DNA of 64,000 bases from Chryseobacterium arthrosphaerae (GCF_001684965.1 NZ_MAYG01000012.1:718188-782187), one strand, 5' to 3'. Positions 26,243 through 37,323 are shown, counted from the stretch's first letter. Translations and numbers: made by a program. Notes: generated by a model not told the origin, from the sequence alone.

Positions 26243-26827
26243 TTACTTGTAAAAACTGCTTCCGTCCAAATAGTCAAAAACTTCGGGAGGCAGCATAGGT
26301 CTTACATTTTTCCCTTCTTTTATCATAGTACGGATCTCTGTAGCAGAAAGCTCTATCACAGGAGCCTTGATCAGGGAAATATTGTCGTGCTGTAAATATT
26401 CGGAGTCCTTTTTTTCACCTTCAAAAACTCTGGGATACACAATGATATGGTGGTTTTCGATCAGAATATCAGAATTTTTCCACTTGTGAAGACTCTCCAG
26501 GTTATCTTCGCCCATGATCAGGCTGAAAGAATAGTCCGGATGTTTTTCATGAAGGTAAGTAAGGGTGTCGATCGTGTAACTGGGTTTCGGTAAAGAAAAC
26601 TCTACATTGGAAGCCCTCATATTGGGGTAGTTCTTTACGGCAAGCTGCACCATATCCAGTCTGTTGTGGTCTTTCAGCAGAGATTTTTTATCCTTAAAAG
26701 GGTTTTGCGGGCTTACTACAAACCAAAGCTCATCCATATCAGAATTTTCCAGAATATAATTGGCCAGAATAAGATGCCCGATATGAATAGGGTTGAAAGA
26801 CCCGAAAAATAAACCGATTTTTTTCAT
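26243..26827 (-). CDS. nadD: Nicotinate-nucleotide adenylyltransferase
   Basis: The 194-residue protein has the nucleotidyltransferase motif GSFNPIHIGHLILANYIL near its start and the C-terminal SATEIRTMIKEG signature. Both are required for NaMN adenylylation to deamido-NAD in NAD biosynthesis. Its length is normal. The stop codon is in the same frame as a downstream TonB_C-domain remnant. It follows recJ on the same strand after 128 bases, which contain a TAACAGGTAACAGG-type repeat. Confidence 0.95.
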   Translation of the reverse strand: MKKIGLFFGSFNPIHIGHLILANYILENSDMDELWFVVSPQNPFKDKKSLLKDHNRLDMVQLAVKNYPNMRASNVEFSLPKPSYTIDTLTYLHEKHPDYSFSLIMGEDNLESLHKWKNSDILIENHHIIVYPRVFEGEKKDSEYLQHDNISLIKAPVIELSATEIRTMIKEGKNVRPMLPPEVFDYLDGSSFYK

Positions 26828-26955
26828 TTTTTGTTAGTAGTAGATAACAGGTAACAGGAGCAGTGCTTCAGAATGAAATAGGGGTGTCAGGATTCTTTAA
26901 GGTTTACGGTACTGTTTGATTTCTATTACCTGTAACCTCAATCCTGCAATCTCGA

Positions 26956-28668
26956 TCAATCTCTGAATTTTACATCTTTGATATTAAGATAATGCGTTAC
27001 ATTGCCTTTCCAGTGATTTTCCTCAAGGGTAAAAGCAAGGTCGAAATTTTTATTTTTAAAATCTTCAACAAATTGCCCCAGCTTGAAGCCCACGCATTCT
27101 ATATTTCTTCCTGTAGATTCCTGTTTTATATAAAATTTCAGGTGATTATTGTCTTTTCCCATTGTCTTTACATAGCCGGAAAGCTTCTGATTCGTCAATG
27201 TGAAGATAGGTTTCATATTATGAGGTCCGAAAGGAGCCAGCTTCCGGTGGAAGTTGATAAACTCCCTGTTGATTTCATCAATGCTGATTTCGGTATCAAT
27301 ACTGATAGAAGGTTCCTTCTGATGTTCCTGGATTTTTTCAGAAACTATTCTCTCAAACTTTTCTTTGAATGCAGCAAACTTCTCTTTTTCCATTGAAAGC
27401 CCTGCCGCAGCATGGTGCCCTCCGAATTTAAGGAAGTATTCCGAACACATATCAAGCGCTTCATGTACGTCAAAATCAGAAACGGATCTGGCAGAAGCCA
27501 CCATTTCTCCGTTGTTACCATCAGTAAACACGAGAGTAGGTTTATAGTAAGTTTCAATAAGTCTGGAAGCTACAATACCAATGACCCCTTTATTCCATTC
27601 AGGATGGTAAACAATAGTGGTATGTTTGGTTTCCTGCTGGGATTCTATGATCTGGTTTAAAGCAGAAAGGGTAGAATTCATATCCAGTTCACGTCTTTCA
27701 TCATTGAGATTCATGATGTCATTCACGATCTGGTTGGCATGTTTCAGGTTATCAGAAACCATAAGCTCTACAGCAGCTTTACCATGTGAGATCCTTCCTG
27801 CAGCGTTGATTTTGGGAGCAATCTCAAAAACAATATTGGAAATTTCAAAATGAGAAAGTTTATCCTCCGGAATCAACAGTCGCAATCCAAGATTTCTGGT
27901 CTTTCTGAGTGTTTTTAATCCCATTTTTGCCAGAACCCTGTTTTCTCCTGTCATGGAGACAATATCAGCTGCAATCGAAATCGCAAGAAGATCTGTAAGC
28001 TCAAACAATTCCGCTTCCGGAATTTTATAGATGGTATTCAGACCCTGGCAGAGTTTAAAGCCCACACCACATCCTGAAAGCTCCTTAAAAGGATAGCGGC
28101 AGTCACTTCTTTTAGGGTCAAGAACTGCAGCGGCATCAGGAATTTCTTCTCCCGGAAGGTGATGGTCACAGATAATGAAATCAATGCCAAGATCAGAAGC
28201 ATAATTGATCATATCAATGGCTTTTATTCCGCAGTCCAGGGCGATGATCAATGAAAAGCCGTTTTCTTTGGCAAAATCAATTCCTTCCGTAGAAATCCCG
28301 TATCCTTCAGAATTTCTGTCAGGGATATAGTAATCCAGGTATTTTTTCTCAACAATTTTGCTGAGATATAGGTACATCAGGGCAACTGCTGTGGTTCCGT
28401 CCACATCATAATCGCCATATACCAGTATTTTTTCACCATTTTCAATAGCTGTTGCAATACGCTCTACAGCTTTTTGCATATCTGCCATTAAAAACGGGTT
28501 GTGTATATCGTTAAGGTTTGGTTTGAAAAATTCTCTCGCCTTCTGATAATTGTCAATTCCTCTTAGAACGAGAAGTTTAGATTCAAAAGTACCAAAACCA
28601 AGTGACGAACTTAGTCCGTCCACAATTTCCTCATCGGGTTCGGGCTTATAAATCCATTTTTGACTCAT
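26956..28668 (-). CDS. recJ: Single-stranded-DNA-specific exonuclease RecJ
   Basis: From ATG 28668 the protein is 570 residues; an in-frame ATG ten codons upstream adds only a hydrophobic run (LFFFLIFVN) not expected for RecJ. The DHH phosphoesterase motifs are YGDYDVDGTTAVALMYL, ALDCG, FIICDHHLPGEE and AAVLDPKRSDCRY. The DHHA1 domain has FGGHHAAAGLSME. The C-terminal part is an OB-like nucleic-acid-binding domain. RecJ digests 5' single-stranded ends in recombination and mismatch repair. All metal-binding residues are present. Confidence 0.95.
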   Translation of the reverse strand: MSQKWIYKPEPDEEIVDGLSSSLGFGTFESKLLVLRGIDNYQKAREFFKPNLNDIHNPFLMADMQKAVERIATAIENGEKILVYGDYDVDGTTAVALMYLYLSKIVEKKYLDYYIPDRNSEGYGISTEGIDFAKENGFSLIIALDCGIKAIDMINYASDLGIDFIICDHHLPGEEIPDAAAVLDPKRSDCRYPFKELSGCGVGFKLCQGLNTIYKIPEAELFELTDLLAISIAADIVSMTGENRVLAKMGLKTLRKTRNLGLRLLIPEDKLSHFEISNIVFEIAPKINAAGRISHGKAAVELMVSDNLKHANQIVNDIMNLNDERRELDMNSTLSALNQIIESQQETKHTTIVYHPEWNKGVIGIVASRLIETYYKPTLVFTDGNNGEMVASARSVSDFDVHEALDMCSEYFLKFGGHHAAAGLSMEKEKFAAFKEKFERIVSEKIQEHQKEPSISIDTEISIDEINREFINFHRKLAPFGPHNMKPIFTLTNQKLSGYVKTMGKDNNHLKFYIKQESTGRNIECVGFKLGQFVEDFKNKNFDLAFTLEENHWKGNVTHYLNIKDVKFRD

Positions 28669-28772
28669 GTTCACAAAAATAAGGAAAAAAAATAGCATTC
28701 CGTAAAGAACGAGACTTAAGTTTTGCCTTAATAATTGTTAAAAATTAATTATCTTCGTGCTCCAAATTTTAA

Positions 28773-29591
28773 ATGATTATGAAAAAAATTACTGTATGCC
28801 TTATGTTATTGGGGGCAATGCATTCGATCAGCGCCCAGAAAATTAACCTCGGCAAAGCAGCCGGAATAGTTTCCAATGGAGCAAAAGCTTTAACATTTAC
28901 CAACGAAGATGCCATTAAGCTATCCAAAGAATCAGTAGATTGGATGGATAAAAACAATCCTGTAGCCAGCGCAAAAGATCCGTATACTGTAAGATTGAAT
29001 AAACTGTTCGGAAAGCACAAATCTCAGGACGGACTGAATCTGAATTACAAAGTGTATAAAGTAAAGGATATTAATGCTTTTGCCTGTGCAGACGGAAGTG
29101 TACGTGTATTTTCTTCACTGATGGATATCATGACGGATAACGAATTGCTGGCTGTCATAGGTCACGAGATTGGTCACGTTAAGAATCAGGATACCAAAGA
29201 TGCCATGAAATCAGCTTATCTGAAAGCGGCAGCATTGGATGCGTCATCATCTGCGTCATCAGCAGTAGCTACCCTTAATGATAGCCAGGTCGGGAAAATG
29301 GCTAATGCATTCTTAGATGCTTCTCACAGCAAAAAGCAGGAATCTGAGGCAGATACCTATTCCTATGATTTCATGAAAGCTAACAAATATGATGTAGTTG
29401 GAGCGTATACTGCTTTCAAAAAACTAGCATTGCTTTCACAGGGAAGTACACAGACCGGTTTTGAGAAAATGTTTAATTCTCACCCGGATAGTGAAAAAAG
29501 AGCTCAGGCGATCAAAAAAAGAGCCGAAAAAGACGGTTTATGGAAAGACCCGGGAACGGTAGCTATTCCAACCACGAAACTTACAAAATAA
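28773..29591 (+). CDS. M48 family metallopeptidase, exported
   Basis: The 272-residue protein has a signal peptide (ITVCLMLLGAMHSISAQ). The zinc motif HEIGH lies in LLAVIGHEIGHVKNQDTKD, and the third zinc ligand is the Glu in SKKQESEADTYSYDFM. This is the catalytic set of soluble M48 proteases such as BepA/LoiP-like periplasmic enzymes, without membrane helices after the signal. The C-terminal FNSHPDSEKRAQAI is the usual substrate-binding HP-S segment. The start may be 28773 or the ATG six bases later. It is convergent with the ABC-F gene through a shared terminator. Confidence 0.9.
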   Translation: MIMKKITVCLMLLGAMHSISAQKINLGKAAGIVSNGAKALTFTNEDAIKLSKESVDWMDKNNPVASAKDPYTVRLNKLFGKHKSQDGLNLNYKVYKVKDINAFACADGSVRVFSSLMDIMTDNELLAVIGHEIGHVKNQDTKDAMKSAYLKAAALDASSSASSAVATLNDSQVGKMANAFLDASHSKKQESEADTYSYDFMKANKYDVVGAYTAFKKLALLSQGSTQTGFEKMFNSHPDSEKRAQAIKKRAEKDGLWKDPGTVAIPTTKLTK

Positions 29592-29615
29592 TTATTTTAT
29601 TTATTGTTTAAACGA

Positions 29616-29650
29616 AAATACCTCAAAGCATTGCTTTGAGGTATTTTTAT
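29616..29650. terminator. Bidirectional terminator between the M48 and ABC-F genes
   Basis: AAATACCTCAAAGC (29616-29629) pairs perfectly with GCTTTGAGGTATTT (29633-29646) over a three-base loop. It has A-runs on one side and T-runs on the other and lies between convergent genes. Confidence 0.9.
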
Positions 29651-29671
29651 ATTTCATGGTACGATACCGGA

Positions 29672-31366
<1,695 letters not shown>

Positions 31367-31412
31367 TTAAATGTATCGTATTTTTTATATATTTCATTAA
31401 CGAAATTTTAAA

Positions 31413-31874
31413 ATGATGAAGATTGAGAAAACAGTTAGCATATTAAACAAAAGAGCCCGCTTTGAATATGAAATTCTTGAAGAATATGAAGCCGGAATGG
31501 TTTTGACGGGTACAGAAATAAAATCTTTACGTTCTTCCAAAGCATCCATCACAGAATCCTTCTGTCAGTTTATTGATGGGGAATTATATATCATTAATAT
31601 GATGATTGATGAATATAAATTAGGAACTTTTTACAACCATAAAACAAAAAGGGAACGGAAATTGCTCTTGCACAAAAAAGAATTGCAAAAACTTGAAAAA
31701 AAGTTAAAGGATGCAGGGAATACGATTATACCTTTGAAATTATATATCACTGACCGGGGTAAGGCAAAGGTGCTGATAGCACTGGGTAGAGGGAAAAAGC
31801 TTTTCGATAAAAGAGAGGCGATAAAAGATAGAGAAAATAAACGGAACCTGGACAGAATATTAAAGAAAAGTTAA
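31413..31874 (+). CDS. smpB: SsrA-binding protein
   Basis: The 153-residue protein shows SmpB hallmarks: NKRARFEYEILEEYEAGMVL, TGTEIKSLR, the TKRERKLLLHKKEL basic stretch, and the C-terminal GRGKKLFDKREAIKDRENKR tail that inserts in the ribosome mRNA channel. It delivers tmRNA to stalled ribosomes. The ssrA RNA itself was not seen in the window. An ATG at 31413 or 31416 may be used. It is divergent from the ABC-F gene, which is also a ribosome-associated factor. Confidence 0.95.
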   Translation: MMKIEKTVSILNKRARFEYEILEEYEAGMVLTGTEIKSLRSSKASITESFCQFIDGELYIINMMIDEYKLGTFYNHKTKRERKLLLHKKELQKLEKKLKDAGNTIIPLKLYITDRGKAKVLIALGRGKKLFDKREAIKDRENKRNLDRILKKS

Positions 31875-31890
31875 AAATCATTTGAAAAAC

Positions 31891-31922
31891 TTTGTATATA
31901 AAGAAAAATTATATTTATTTTG
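31891..31922 (+). promoter_or_regulatory. Candidate promoter of the OmpA-family gene
   Basis: TTTG at 31891-31894 and TATTTTG at 31916-31922 are separated by 21 bases, close to the spacing of Bacteroidota promoters. The -7 element lacks one base of the TAnnTTTG consensus. It lies 30 bases before the start codon of a gene likely to be highly expressed. Confidence 0.45.
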
Positions 31923-31951
31923 CATTATCAATTATTTAATCATTTAATTCT

Positions 31952-33463
31952 ATGAAAAATCTAAAATTAGGAATTTCAGCATTGGCGCTTACTGTCGCTT
32001 CTACTGTTTTCGCACAGACTACCAACAATCCGTGGTTGATCGGAGTTGGTGCTCACGCTGAAAACCACGTAGCAGCACGTTCTACGTTCGGTAATACGTT
32101 CTCTGCTAAAAATTTAACGAAAAATATGTTCAATATGAACAATTTTTCTATCACACCTCCATTATCTAAGTTAACAGTTGCTAGAAACATTGGAAAAGGT
32201 TTAGTAATCGACTGGCAAACTTCTGTTGGAAATGTTGAAAACAAAAGATTCAACATGGGGAAAGAATTTTTCCTAATGACAGGTCTTGGTTTCCAGGCTC
32301 ACGCTGCAGGTCTTTTATGGAACGAAGAATCTTGGTTTGATCCATATTTAAGAGTTGGTGCTAACTATTTAAGACACGACTATACTGCACTTACTTTCCC
32401 AAGAACAAGTGTTGACGATAATGGTAACCCAATTGAGTATGTTACTAACGGAAAAGATGGTAACGAGAATGGTAAAGCTAACCACTTTGCTTTAGCTACA
32501 GGTGCTGGTGCTAACTTCTGGGTAACTAAGAACTTCGGTCTTGGTATTCAAGGAGATTATGTATCAACTCCAGGAGATAAATCTACAGTTGCTAACTTCT
32601 GGCAAGCTTCTGCTTCCATCTTATTCAGATTCGGAAACAGAGATAGAGATAAGGATGGTATCCTAGATAAAGATGATCTTTGTCCAGATACACCAGGTTT
32701 ACCAGAATTCCAGGGATGTCCTGATACAGACGGTGACGGAGTTCCAGATAAAGACGATCAATGTCCAGAAGTTGCTGGTCCAGTTGAAAACAACGGTTGT
32801 CCTTGGCCAGATACAGACGGTGACGGTGTAATCGATAAAGATGATGCTTGTCCTACAGTAGCAGGTCCTGCTGAAAACAACGGTTGTCCTTGGCCAGATA
32901 CAGACGGTGACGGTATCCTAGATAAAGATGATGCTTGTCCTACTGTTCCAGGTCTTCCAGAATACAACGGATGTCCTAAACCAAAAGACGTAATCGCTAA
33001 AGAAGCTACAGGAGCTCTTAAAGATATCTTGTTCAACTTCAACAAAGCTACAATCAGACCTGAATCTAATGGTAAATTAGATCAAGCTGCTACTATCATT
33101 AAGCAATCTAACGACGGAACGTTCTTAGTAACAGGTCACACAGATGCTAAAGGTGCTGCTGCTTACAACTTGAAACTTTCAAGAGAAAGAGCTGCTGCTG
33201 TAGTTGCTGCTCTTGAAACTAGAGGTGTTAGTGGAACTCAATTGAAATCTACAGGTGTAGGTTCTAGAGATGCTCAAGTTCCTGCAAAAGCTTCTGACGC
33301 TGAAAGAATGGTTGACAGAAAAGTAGTTGTAGAAGCTGTAAACGGTGCTGCTTGGGATGCACTTAAGAAATCTGATCTAGAAGTAGTAGAGAAGAAGACT
33401 GTAGTGAAAAAAGCTAAAAAAGCTCCAGCTAAGAAAAAAGCTCCAGCTAAAAAGAAAAAATAA
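31952..33463 (+). CDS. OmpA-family outer-membrane protein with calcium-type repeats and lysine-rich tail
   Basis: In this 503-residue protein the signal peptide ends at about TVFAQ. An eight-stranded-barrel-like domain (about 25-230) is followed by four thrombospondin type 3-like repeats (about 232-345; DTDGDGVPDKDDQCP and variants) that bind calcium in homologs. A peptidoglycan-binding OmpA domain (about 350-465; GHTDAKGAAAYNLKLSRERA) comes next. The last 25 residues are almost only Lys, Ala, Pro and Val, ending in KKAPAKKKAPAKKKK. It would tie the outer membrane to the cell wall and is probably abundant. The basic tail is unusual for this family. A 42-base exact direct repeat 87 bases apart lies in the calcium-repeat region. 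Confidence 0.93.
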   Translation: MKNLKLGISALALTVASTVFAQTTNNPWLIGVGAHAENHVAARSTFGNTFSAKNLTKNMFNMNNFSITPPLSKLTVARNIGKGLVIDWQTSVGNVENKRFNMGKEFFLMTGLGFQAHAAGLLWNEESWFDPYLRVGANYLRHDYTALTFPRTSVDDNGNPIEYVTNGKDGNENGKANHFALATGAGANFWVTKNFGLGIQGDYVSTPGDKSTVANFWQASASILFRFGNRDRDKDGILDKDDLCPDTPGLPEFQGCPDTDGDGVPDKDDQCPEVAGPVENNGCPWPDTDGDGVIDKDDACPTVAGPAENNGCPWPDTDGDGILDKDDACPTVPGLPEYNGCPKPKDVIAKEATGALKDILFNFNKATIRPESNGKLDQAATIIKQSNDGTFLVTGHTDAKGAAAYNLKLSRERAAAVVAALETRGVSGTQLKSTGVGSRDAQVPAKASDAERMVDRKVVVEAVNGAAWDALKKSDLEVVEKKTVVKKAKKAPAKKKAPAKKKK

Positions 33464-33483
33464 TTAAATTTTTCTAAATAATG

Positions 33484-33520
33484 AATACCTCCAATTTTTT
33501 TGGAGGTATTTTTTTTTTGT
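33484..33520 (+). terminator. Terminator of the OmpA-family gene
   Basis: AATACCTCCAA (33484-33494) and TTGGAGGTATT (33500-33510) form an 11-bp perfect stem followed by a run of eight T. Confidence 0.9.
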
Positions 33521-33531
33521 TGACTTTTAAG

Positions 33532-33539
33532 TAATTTTG
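33532..33539 (+). promoter_or_regulatory. Candidate promoter -7 element of the YebC gene
   Basis: TAATTTTG matches TAnnTTTG, 19 bases before the ATG at 33559. A TTG is present upstream but too close for a normal -33 element. Confidence 0.4.
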
Positions 33540-33558
33540 TTGAAATTTAAAATATAAA

Positions 33559-34299
33559 ATGGGAAGAGCATTTGAATATAGAAAAGCTTCTAAAATGGCC
33601 AGATGGGATAAAATGGCCAAGACATTCTCTAAAATAGGAAAAGATATTGCACTGGCTGTAAAAGCCGGAGGAACAGACCCGGAATCTAACCCGGCATTGA
33701 GAAGATGCATCCAGAATGCAAAAGGGGCAAACATGCCTAAAGACAACGTAGAAAGAGCTATCAAGAAGGCAAGTGGTGCCGATGCTGAAAACTATGAAGA
33801 AATCACTTACGAAGGATACGGACAGGGAGGTGTTGCTTTCTTTGTAGAATGTACTACAAACAATACTACAAGAACGGTAGCAAACGTAAGAGCAATTTTT
33901 AACAAGTTCGACGGAAACCTTGGGAAAAATGGTGAACTGGCATTTATCTTTGATAGAAAAGGTATTTTTACCATTGATCTGGCTCAGGTTAAAATGGAAT
34001 GGGATGACTTTGAAATGGAAATGATTGACGGTGGTGCAGAAGATGTGGAAAAAGATGAAGAAGAAGTAATGATTACCACTGCCTTTGAAGATTTCGGTTC
34101 TTTATCTCATAAATTAGATGAGCTTGGAATTGAAGCCAAAAGTGCAGAACTTCAGAGAATTCCGAACAATACAAAAGAAGTCAATGAGGAGCAGTTCAAA
34201 GCTAATATGAAAATGCTTGAGCGCTTTGAAGATGATGATGATGTTCAGAATGTTTACCATAACATGGAAATCACAGAAGAGCTGATGAACTCTTTATAA
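33559..34299 (+). CDS. YebC/PmpR family transcriptional or translational regulator
   Basis: The 246-residue protein has the YebC/PmpR three-domain pattern: an N-terminal helical domain (ALAVKAGGTDPESNPALRRC, NAKGANMPKDNVERAIKKASG), EEITYEGYGQGGVAFFVEC, and GELAFIFDRKGIF. Members bind DNA, and recent studies link them to translation of difficult stretches. The N-terminus (MGRAFEYRKASKMARWDKMAK) is the standard start. It is preceded by its own terminator-bounded region and is likely transcribed alone. Confidence 0.93.
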   Translation: MGRAFEYRKASKMARWDKMAKTFSKIGKDIALAVKAGGTDPESNPALRRCIQNAKGANMPKDNVERAIKKASGADAENYEEITYEGYGQGGVAFFVECTTNNTTRTVANVRAIFNKFDGNLGKNGELAFIFDRKGIFTIDLAQVKMEWDDFEMEMIDGGAEDVEKDEEEVMITTAFEDFGSLSHKLDELGIEAKSAELQRIPNNTKEVNEEQFKANMKMLERFEDDDDVQNVYHNMEITEELMNSL

Positions 34300-34440
34300 A
34301 AAATAATATAGCATTCATATACAGTTAACTTTCAATTAGTTTCTTTGCACAAAACTATGAAACGTCTTGCCGTGTTTTTTTTATAAACAAGAAATACCGA
34401 GACGTTCCATCCGGCCAAATTAAAAAGCTGAAAATATCGG

Positions 34441-35265
34441 ATGAAAAGAAACGTTGAATTAGTTGTTATATCGGATGTTCATTTGGGAACTTATGGATGT
34501 AAGGCTAAAGAATTGCTGCGATACCTCAACTCTATACAGCCTAAAACTTTAGTTCTGAATGGGGATATCATTGATATCTGGCAGTTCAAAAAGTCTTACT
34601 TCCCTAAACCTCATCTGAAAGTGATCAGAAAGATCCTTTCATTCGCTACCAAAAATACAGATGTCTATTACATCACAGGCAATCATGATGAAATGTTCCG
34701 GAAATTCACCGATTTTGAACTCGGAAAGCTTAAAGTCTGTAATAAGATCTGCCTGAATATTGATCAGAAAAAAACCTGGATTTTTCATGGTGATGTTTTC
34801 GATGCATCCGTCCAGCATTCCAAATGGATCGCCAAACTTGGCGGAAAAGGATATGATCTCTTAATTATTATCAATAATGTTGTAAATTGGTTCTTAGAGA
34901 AAATGGGTAAAGAGAAATATTCATTTTCAAAAAAAATCAAGAACAATGTGAAAAAAGCAGTAAAATATATCGGCGATTTTGAACTTACCGCTTCTGAGCT
35001 GGCCATTGACAATCACTACGATTATGTGGTTTGCGGACATATCCATCAGCCGCAGATTCGTGAAGTGAGCAATAAAAAAGGATCATGTACCTATCTGAAT
35101 TCAGGAGACTGGATTGAAAATCTTTCGGCCCTGGAATATCATGATAAAGAATGGAAGATCTTCTACTATGATGAGCATAAACATTTGCTGAATGATGATG
35201 AAGCAGAAGAGATTCAGGATATGGATCCTTCGGCTCTTTTGAAAATAGTAACCAATTTTTCCTGA
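34441..35265 (+). CDS. LpxH-like metallophosphoesterase
   Basis: The 274-residue protein has the calcineurin-like phosphoesterase motifs: ISDVHLGTYG (D-x-H), LNGDIIDIW (GD), ITGNHDEMF (GNH[DE]), FHGDVFD and VCGHIHQP (GH-x-H). The LpxH family removes UMP from UDP-2,3-diacylglucosamine in lipid A synthesis, but this clade-specific long form (about 274 residues against 240 in E. coli) has no proven role. Its TGA is directly followed by the ATG of a glycosyltransferase gene, so the two are coupled. It could act on lipid A or on another phosphorylated lipid. Confidence 0.82.
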   Translation: MKRNVELVVISDVHLGTYGCKAKELLRYLNSIQPKTLVLNGDIIDIWQFKKSYFPKPHLKVIRKILSFATKNTDVYYITGNHDEMFRKFTDFELGKLKVCNKICLNIDQKKTWIFHGDVFDASVQHSKWIAKLGGKGYDLLIIINNVVNWFLEKMGKEKYSFSKKIKNNVKKAVKYIGDFELTASELAIDNHYDYVVCGHIHQPQIREVSNKKGSCTYLNSGDWIENLSALEYHDKEWKIFYYDEHKHLLNDDEAEEIQDMDPSALLKIVTNFS

Positions 35266-36237
35266 ATGAAGGTCCTTTATGCATTCCAGGGAACTGGAAA
35301 CGGTCATGTGGCCAGAGCACAGGAAATTATTCCTATTCTGAAAAAATATGCTTCGGTAGATACCCTGATCAGTGGTCATCAATCGCAATTAAAGGCCAGT
35401 TTTGATATTAATTTCCAATATAAGGGGATTTCACTTCTTTATAACAAAACAGGTGGTTTATCATACCTTAAAACATTTACTGAAAATAAATTTTTAGAAG
35501 CAGCCAGAATCATAAAGCAACTTGATCTTTCCGGATATGATTTAATTATTAATGATTACGAACCATTAACAGGCTGGGCTTCCAAATTAAAGAAGCTTCC
35601 TATGATAGAACTCAGCCATCAGGCATCAATGAGCTTTCCTGAAACACCGAAGCCATCACAAAAGGATTTTCTGGGCGAAATGATTTTAAAGTATTATGTT
35701 CCCAGTGAAAGAAAAATCGGGTTCCATTTTGAAAACTACCATCCTCAGATCAAAAAACCGGTTATCAGAAGAAAGATCCGGGATCTTAATCCTTACAAAC
35801 AAGGATATTATCTTGTCTATCTTCCAAGCTTTGCAGATGAGAATATTATTAAGGTTTTAAAGAAAATCCCTGTGGAATGGAAGATCTTTTCAAAATATAG
35901 TAAAGTTCGGGTGAAAGTAAAAAATGTTGAAGTATTTCCTATTGACGAAACAGAATACCTGAAATATTTTGAAGGCTGTGATGGCATCTTATGCAATGCA
36001 GGTTTTGAAACTCCTGCAGAAGCCCTTTTTATGGATAAAAAATTATTTGTAATCCCTATTCATAATCAATACGAGCAGGAATGTAATGCCTGTGCACTGG
36101 ATAAAATGGGAATCCCGAACTCCAAGGTTTTAAATCTTCAGGAAATTATGGAGTGGGTAGCTTCCGATCATCATCTGAAAGTAGATTACCCTGATGATAT
36201 TGAAGAAATACTAAAGAATGAGGTTTTAATTCTTTAA
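35266..36237 (+). CDS. Glycosyltransferase, MJ1255/VC2487-like
   Basis: The 323-residue protein starts FQGTGNGHVARAQEIIPIL, a GT-B-like first loop, and ends with GFETPAEALFMDKKLFVIPI and QYEQECNACALDKMGI, a nucleotide-sugar binding region like that of MurG-type enzymes. The layout matches the MJ1255/VC2487 glycosyltransferase family found in many bacteria and archaea. Coupling to an LpxH-like gene suggests a role in envelope glycolipid assembly. The gene overlaps the last 12 bases of the convergent GNAT gene. Confidence 0.78.
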   Translation: MKVLYAFQGTGNGHVARAQEIIPILKKYASVDTLISGHQSQLKASFDINFQYKGISLLYNKTGGLSYLKTFTENKFLEAARIIKQLDLSGYDLIINDYEPLTGWASKLKKLPMIELSHQASMSFPETPKPSQKDFLGEMILKYYVPSERKIGFHFENYHPQIKKPVIRRKIRDLNPYKQGYYLVYLPSFADENIIKVLKKIPVEWKIFSKYSKVRVKVKNVEVFPIDETEYLKYFEGCDGILCNAGFETPAEALFMDKKLFVIPIHNQYEQECNACALDKMGIPNSKVLNLQEIMEWVASDHHLKVDYPDDIEEILKNEVLIL

Positions 36238-36516
36238 AAAAATATCTTCCACATCATTCATTCTCATCATTACCGATCTTGCATAGGAACAATGAGGGTA
36301 AACCTTCCAGCTATTTTCTCTGGCAAACCGGATAGCTTCCTCAACTAAATATTTTCCCATTCCTCTGCCTTCAAATTCAGGATGTACCAATACAAAGGAA
36401 ATGATCAGTTTATGATCTTCGGGGAAGATGGTATATGTAAGTCTTCCTACTTCTTTTATTTCATTATTTAAAGTAAGGACGCCGCCGTTTCCGGATTTAT
36501 TGTTTTCAAATTTCAT
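36226..36516 (-). CDS. GNAT family N-acetyltransferase-like protein
   Basis: The 96-residue protein contains the acetyl-CoA binding region EFEGRGMGKYLVEEAIRFAREN (R/Q-x-x-G-x-G/A). This is the short single-domain form called YidJ/YjdJ-like (GNAT-related N-acetyltransferase of about 95 residues). Substrate unknown. It overlaps the glycosyltransferase end tail to tail. Confidence 0.85.
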   Translation of the reverse strand: MKFENNKSGNGGVLTLNNEIKEVGRLTYTIFPEDHKLIISFVLVHPEFEGRGMGKYLVEEAIRFARENSWKVYPHCSYARSVMMRMNDVEDIFLKN

Positions 36517-36576
36517 AAATCAAATTTTCTTAATAAAGATACAAAAAATAGACCGCCGGTTTATTGTTGCACTGAA

Positions 36577-37323
36577 TTACTCTTTCCCGGTGTAGTAATT
36601 ATAATCCTTAATGATGATACTGATAAATTGTCTTTCAGTCATTTTCTTGGGATCAACTTCCAGTTTCAGGATACTCTTGATTTTGTCGGAAAGCTTGCTG
36701 ATGATCTGACGGTCATCTACTCTCAGGGCTTTGGTATAATTGTCTTTAATGATCCTCATATCATTATCACTTAATGCAATTACCTGAGGGAAAGAAGGAA
36801 TATAATCCTCGTTGATATTTTCTAAGATGGTATGAGAGATATTAATATTATTTTTTAAAGAAATAACTGCCGTACCGGAAGCGATATCTCCCAGCCGTTG
36901 GTTATTTTTGGAAACAACCATTGAGATCAGTCCTACAATTCCTGCAAAAGAAACGTCTACAATTCTGAAGATCCAGCGGATCATATAGTCTCCGAAACCG
37001 GCCTGGTAGCCGTCAATCTTCACAACTCTTATTTTCATAAGCCTTTTACCCGGGGTCTGTCCTTCCATTAAACTTTCCAGGACAACAGGGTAGATGTAAA
37101 CCGGAAAGGTAAGAAGGATATAAACAGCCCGTACAGACCATTCATCCAATCCGTTTAATAAGTATCCCAAATCGAAAATATTAAAGAACAGATAAAGTAT
37201 AGCAACGATATAAGCAACCCTTATCAGAAGATCAACAATGAATGCAAGCATTCTTTCTCCTATACTAGCAATAGTGAAGCTGATATTTACATTTTGTGAG
37301 GTATTTATCGCAATTTGAGACAT
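36577..37323 (-). CDS. RDD family membrane protein
   Basis: Starting at ATG 37323 the protein has 248 residues. A further upstream start (to 37533) would add a 70-residue segment overlapping the divergent gene and is rejected. RDD signatures are RMLAFIVDLLIRVAY near the start and PGKRLMKIRVVK and WIFRIVDVSF later, with three to four membrane helices. A C-terminal region of about 80 residues with many charged residues is cytoplasmic. RDD proteins are inner-membrane proteins linked to cation/proton antiport in a few cases. Only 27 bases separate its start from that of the SpoIIM gene. Confidence 0.87.
   Translation of the reverse strand: MSQIAINTSQNVNISFTIASIGERMLAFIVDLLIRVAYIVAILYLFFNIFDLGYLLNGLDEWSVRAVYILLTFPVYIYPVVLESLMEGQTPGKRLMKIRVVKIDGYQAGFGDYMIRWIFRIVDVSFAGIVGLISMVVSKNNQRLGDIASGTAVISLKNNINISHTILENINEDYIPSFPQVIALSDNDMRIIKDNYTKALRVDDRQIISKLSDKIKSILKLEVDPKKMTERQFISIIIKDYNYYTGKE

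Noticed and set aside
31952..33463. Bacteriophage-like or adhesin repeat protein
   Set aside because: The signal peptide, barrel and OmpA domain show an outer-membrane protein; the repeats are thrombospondin type 3-like.
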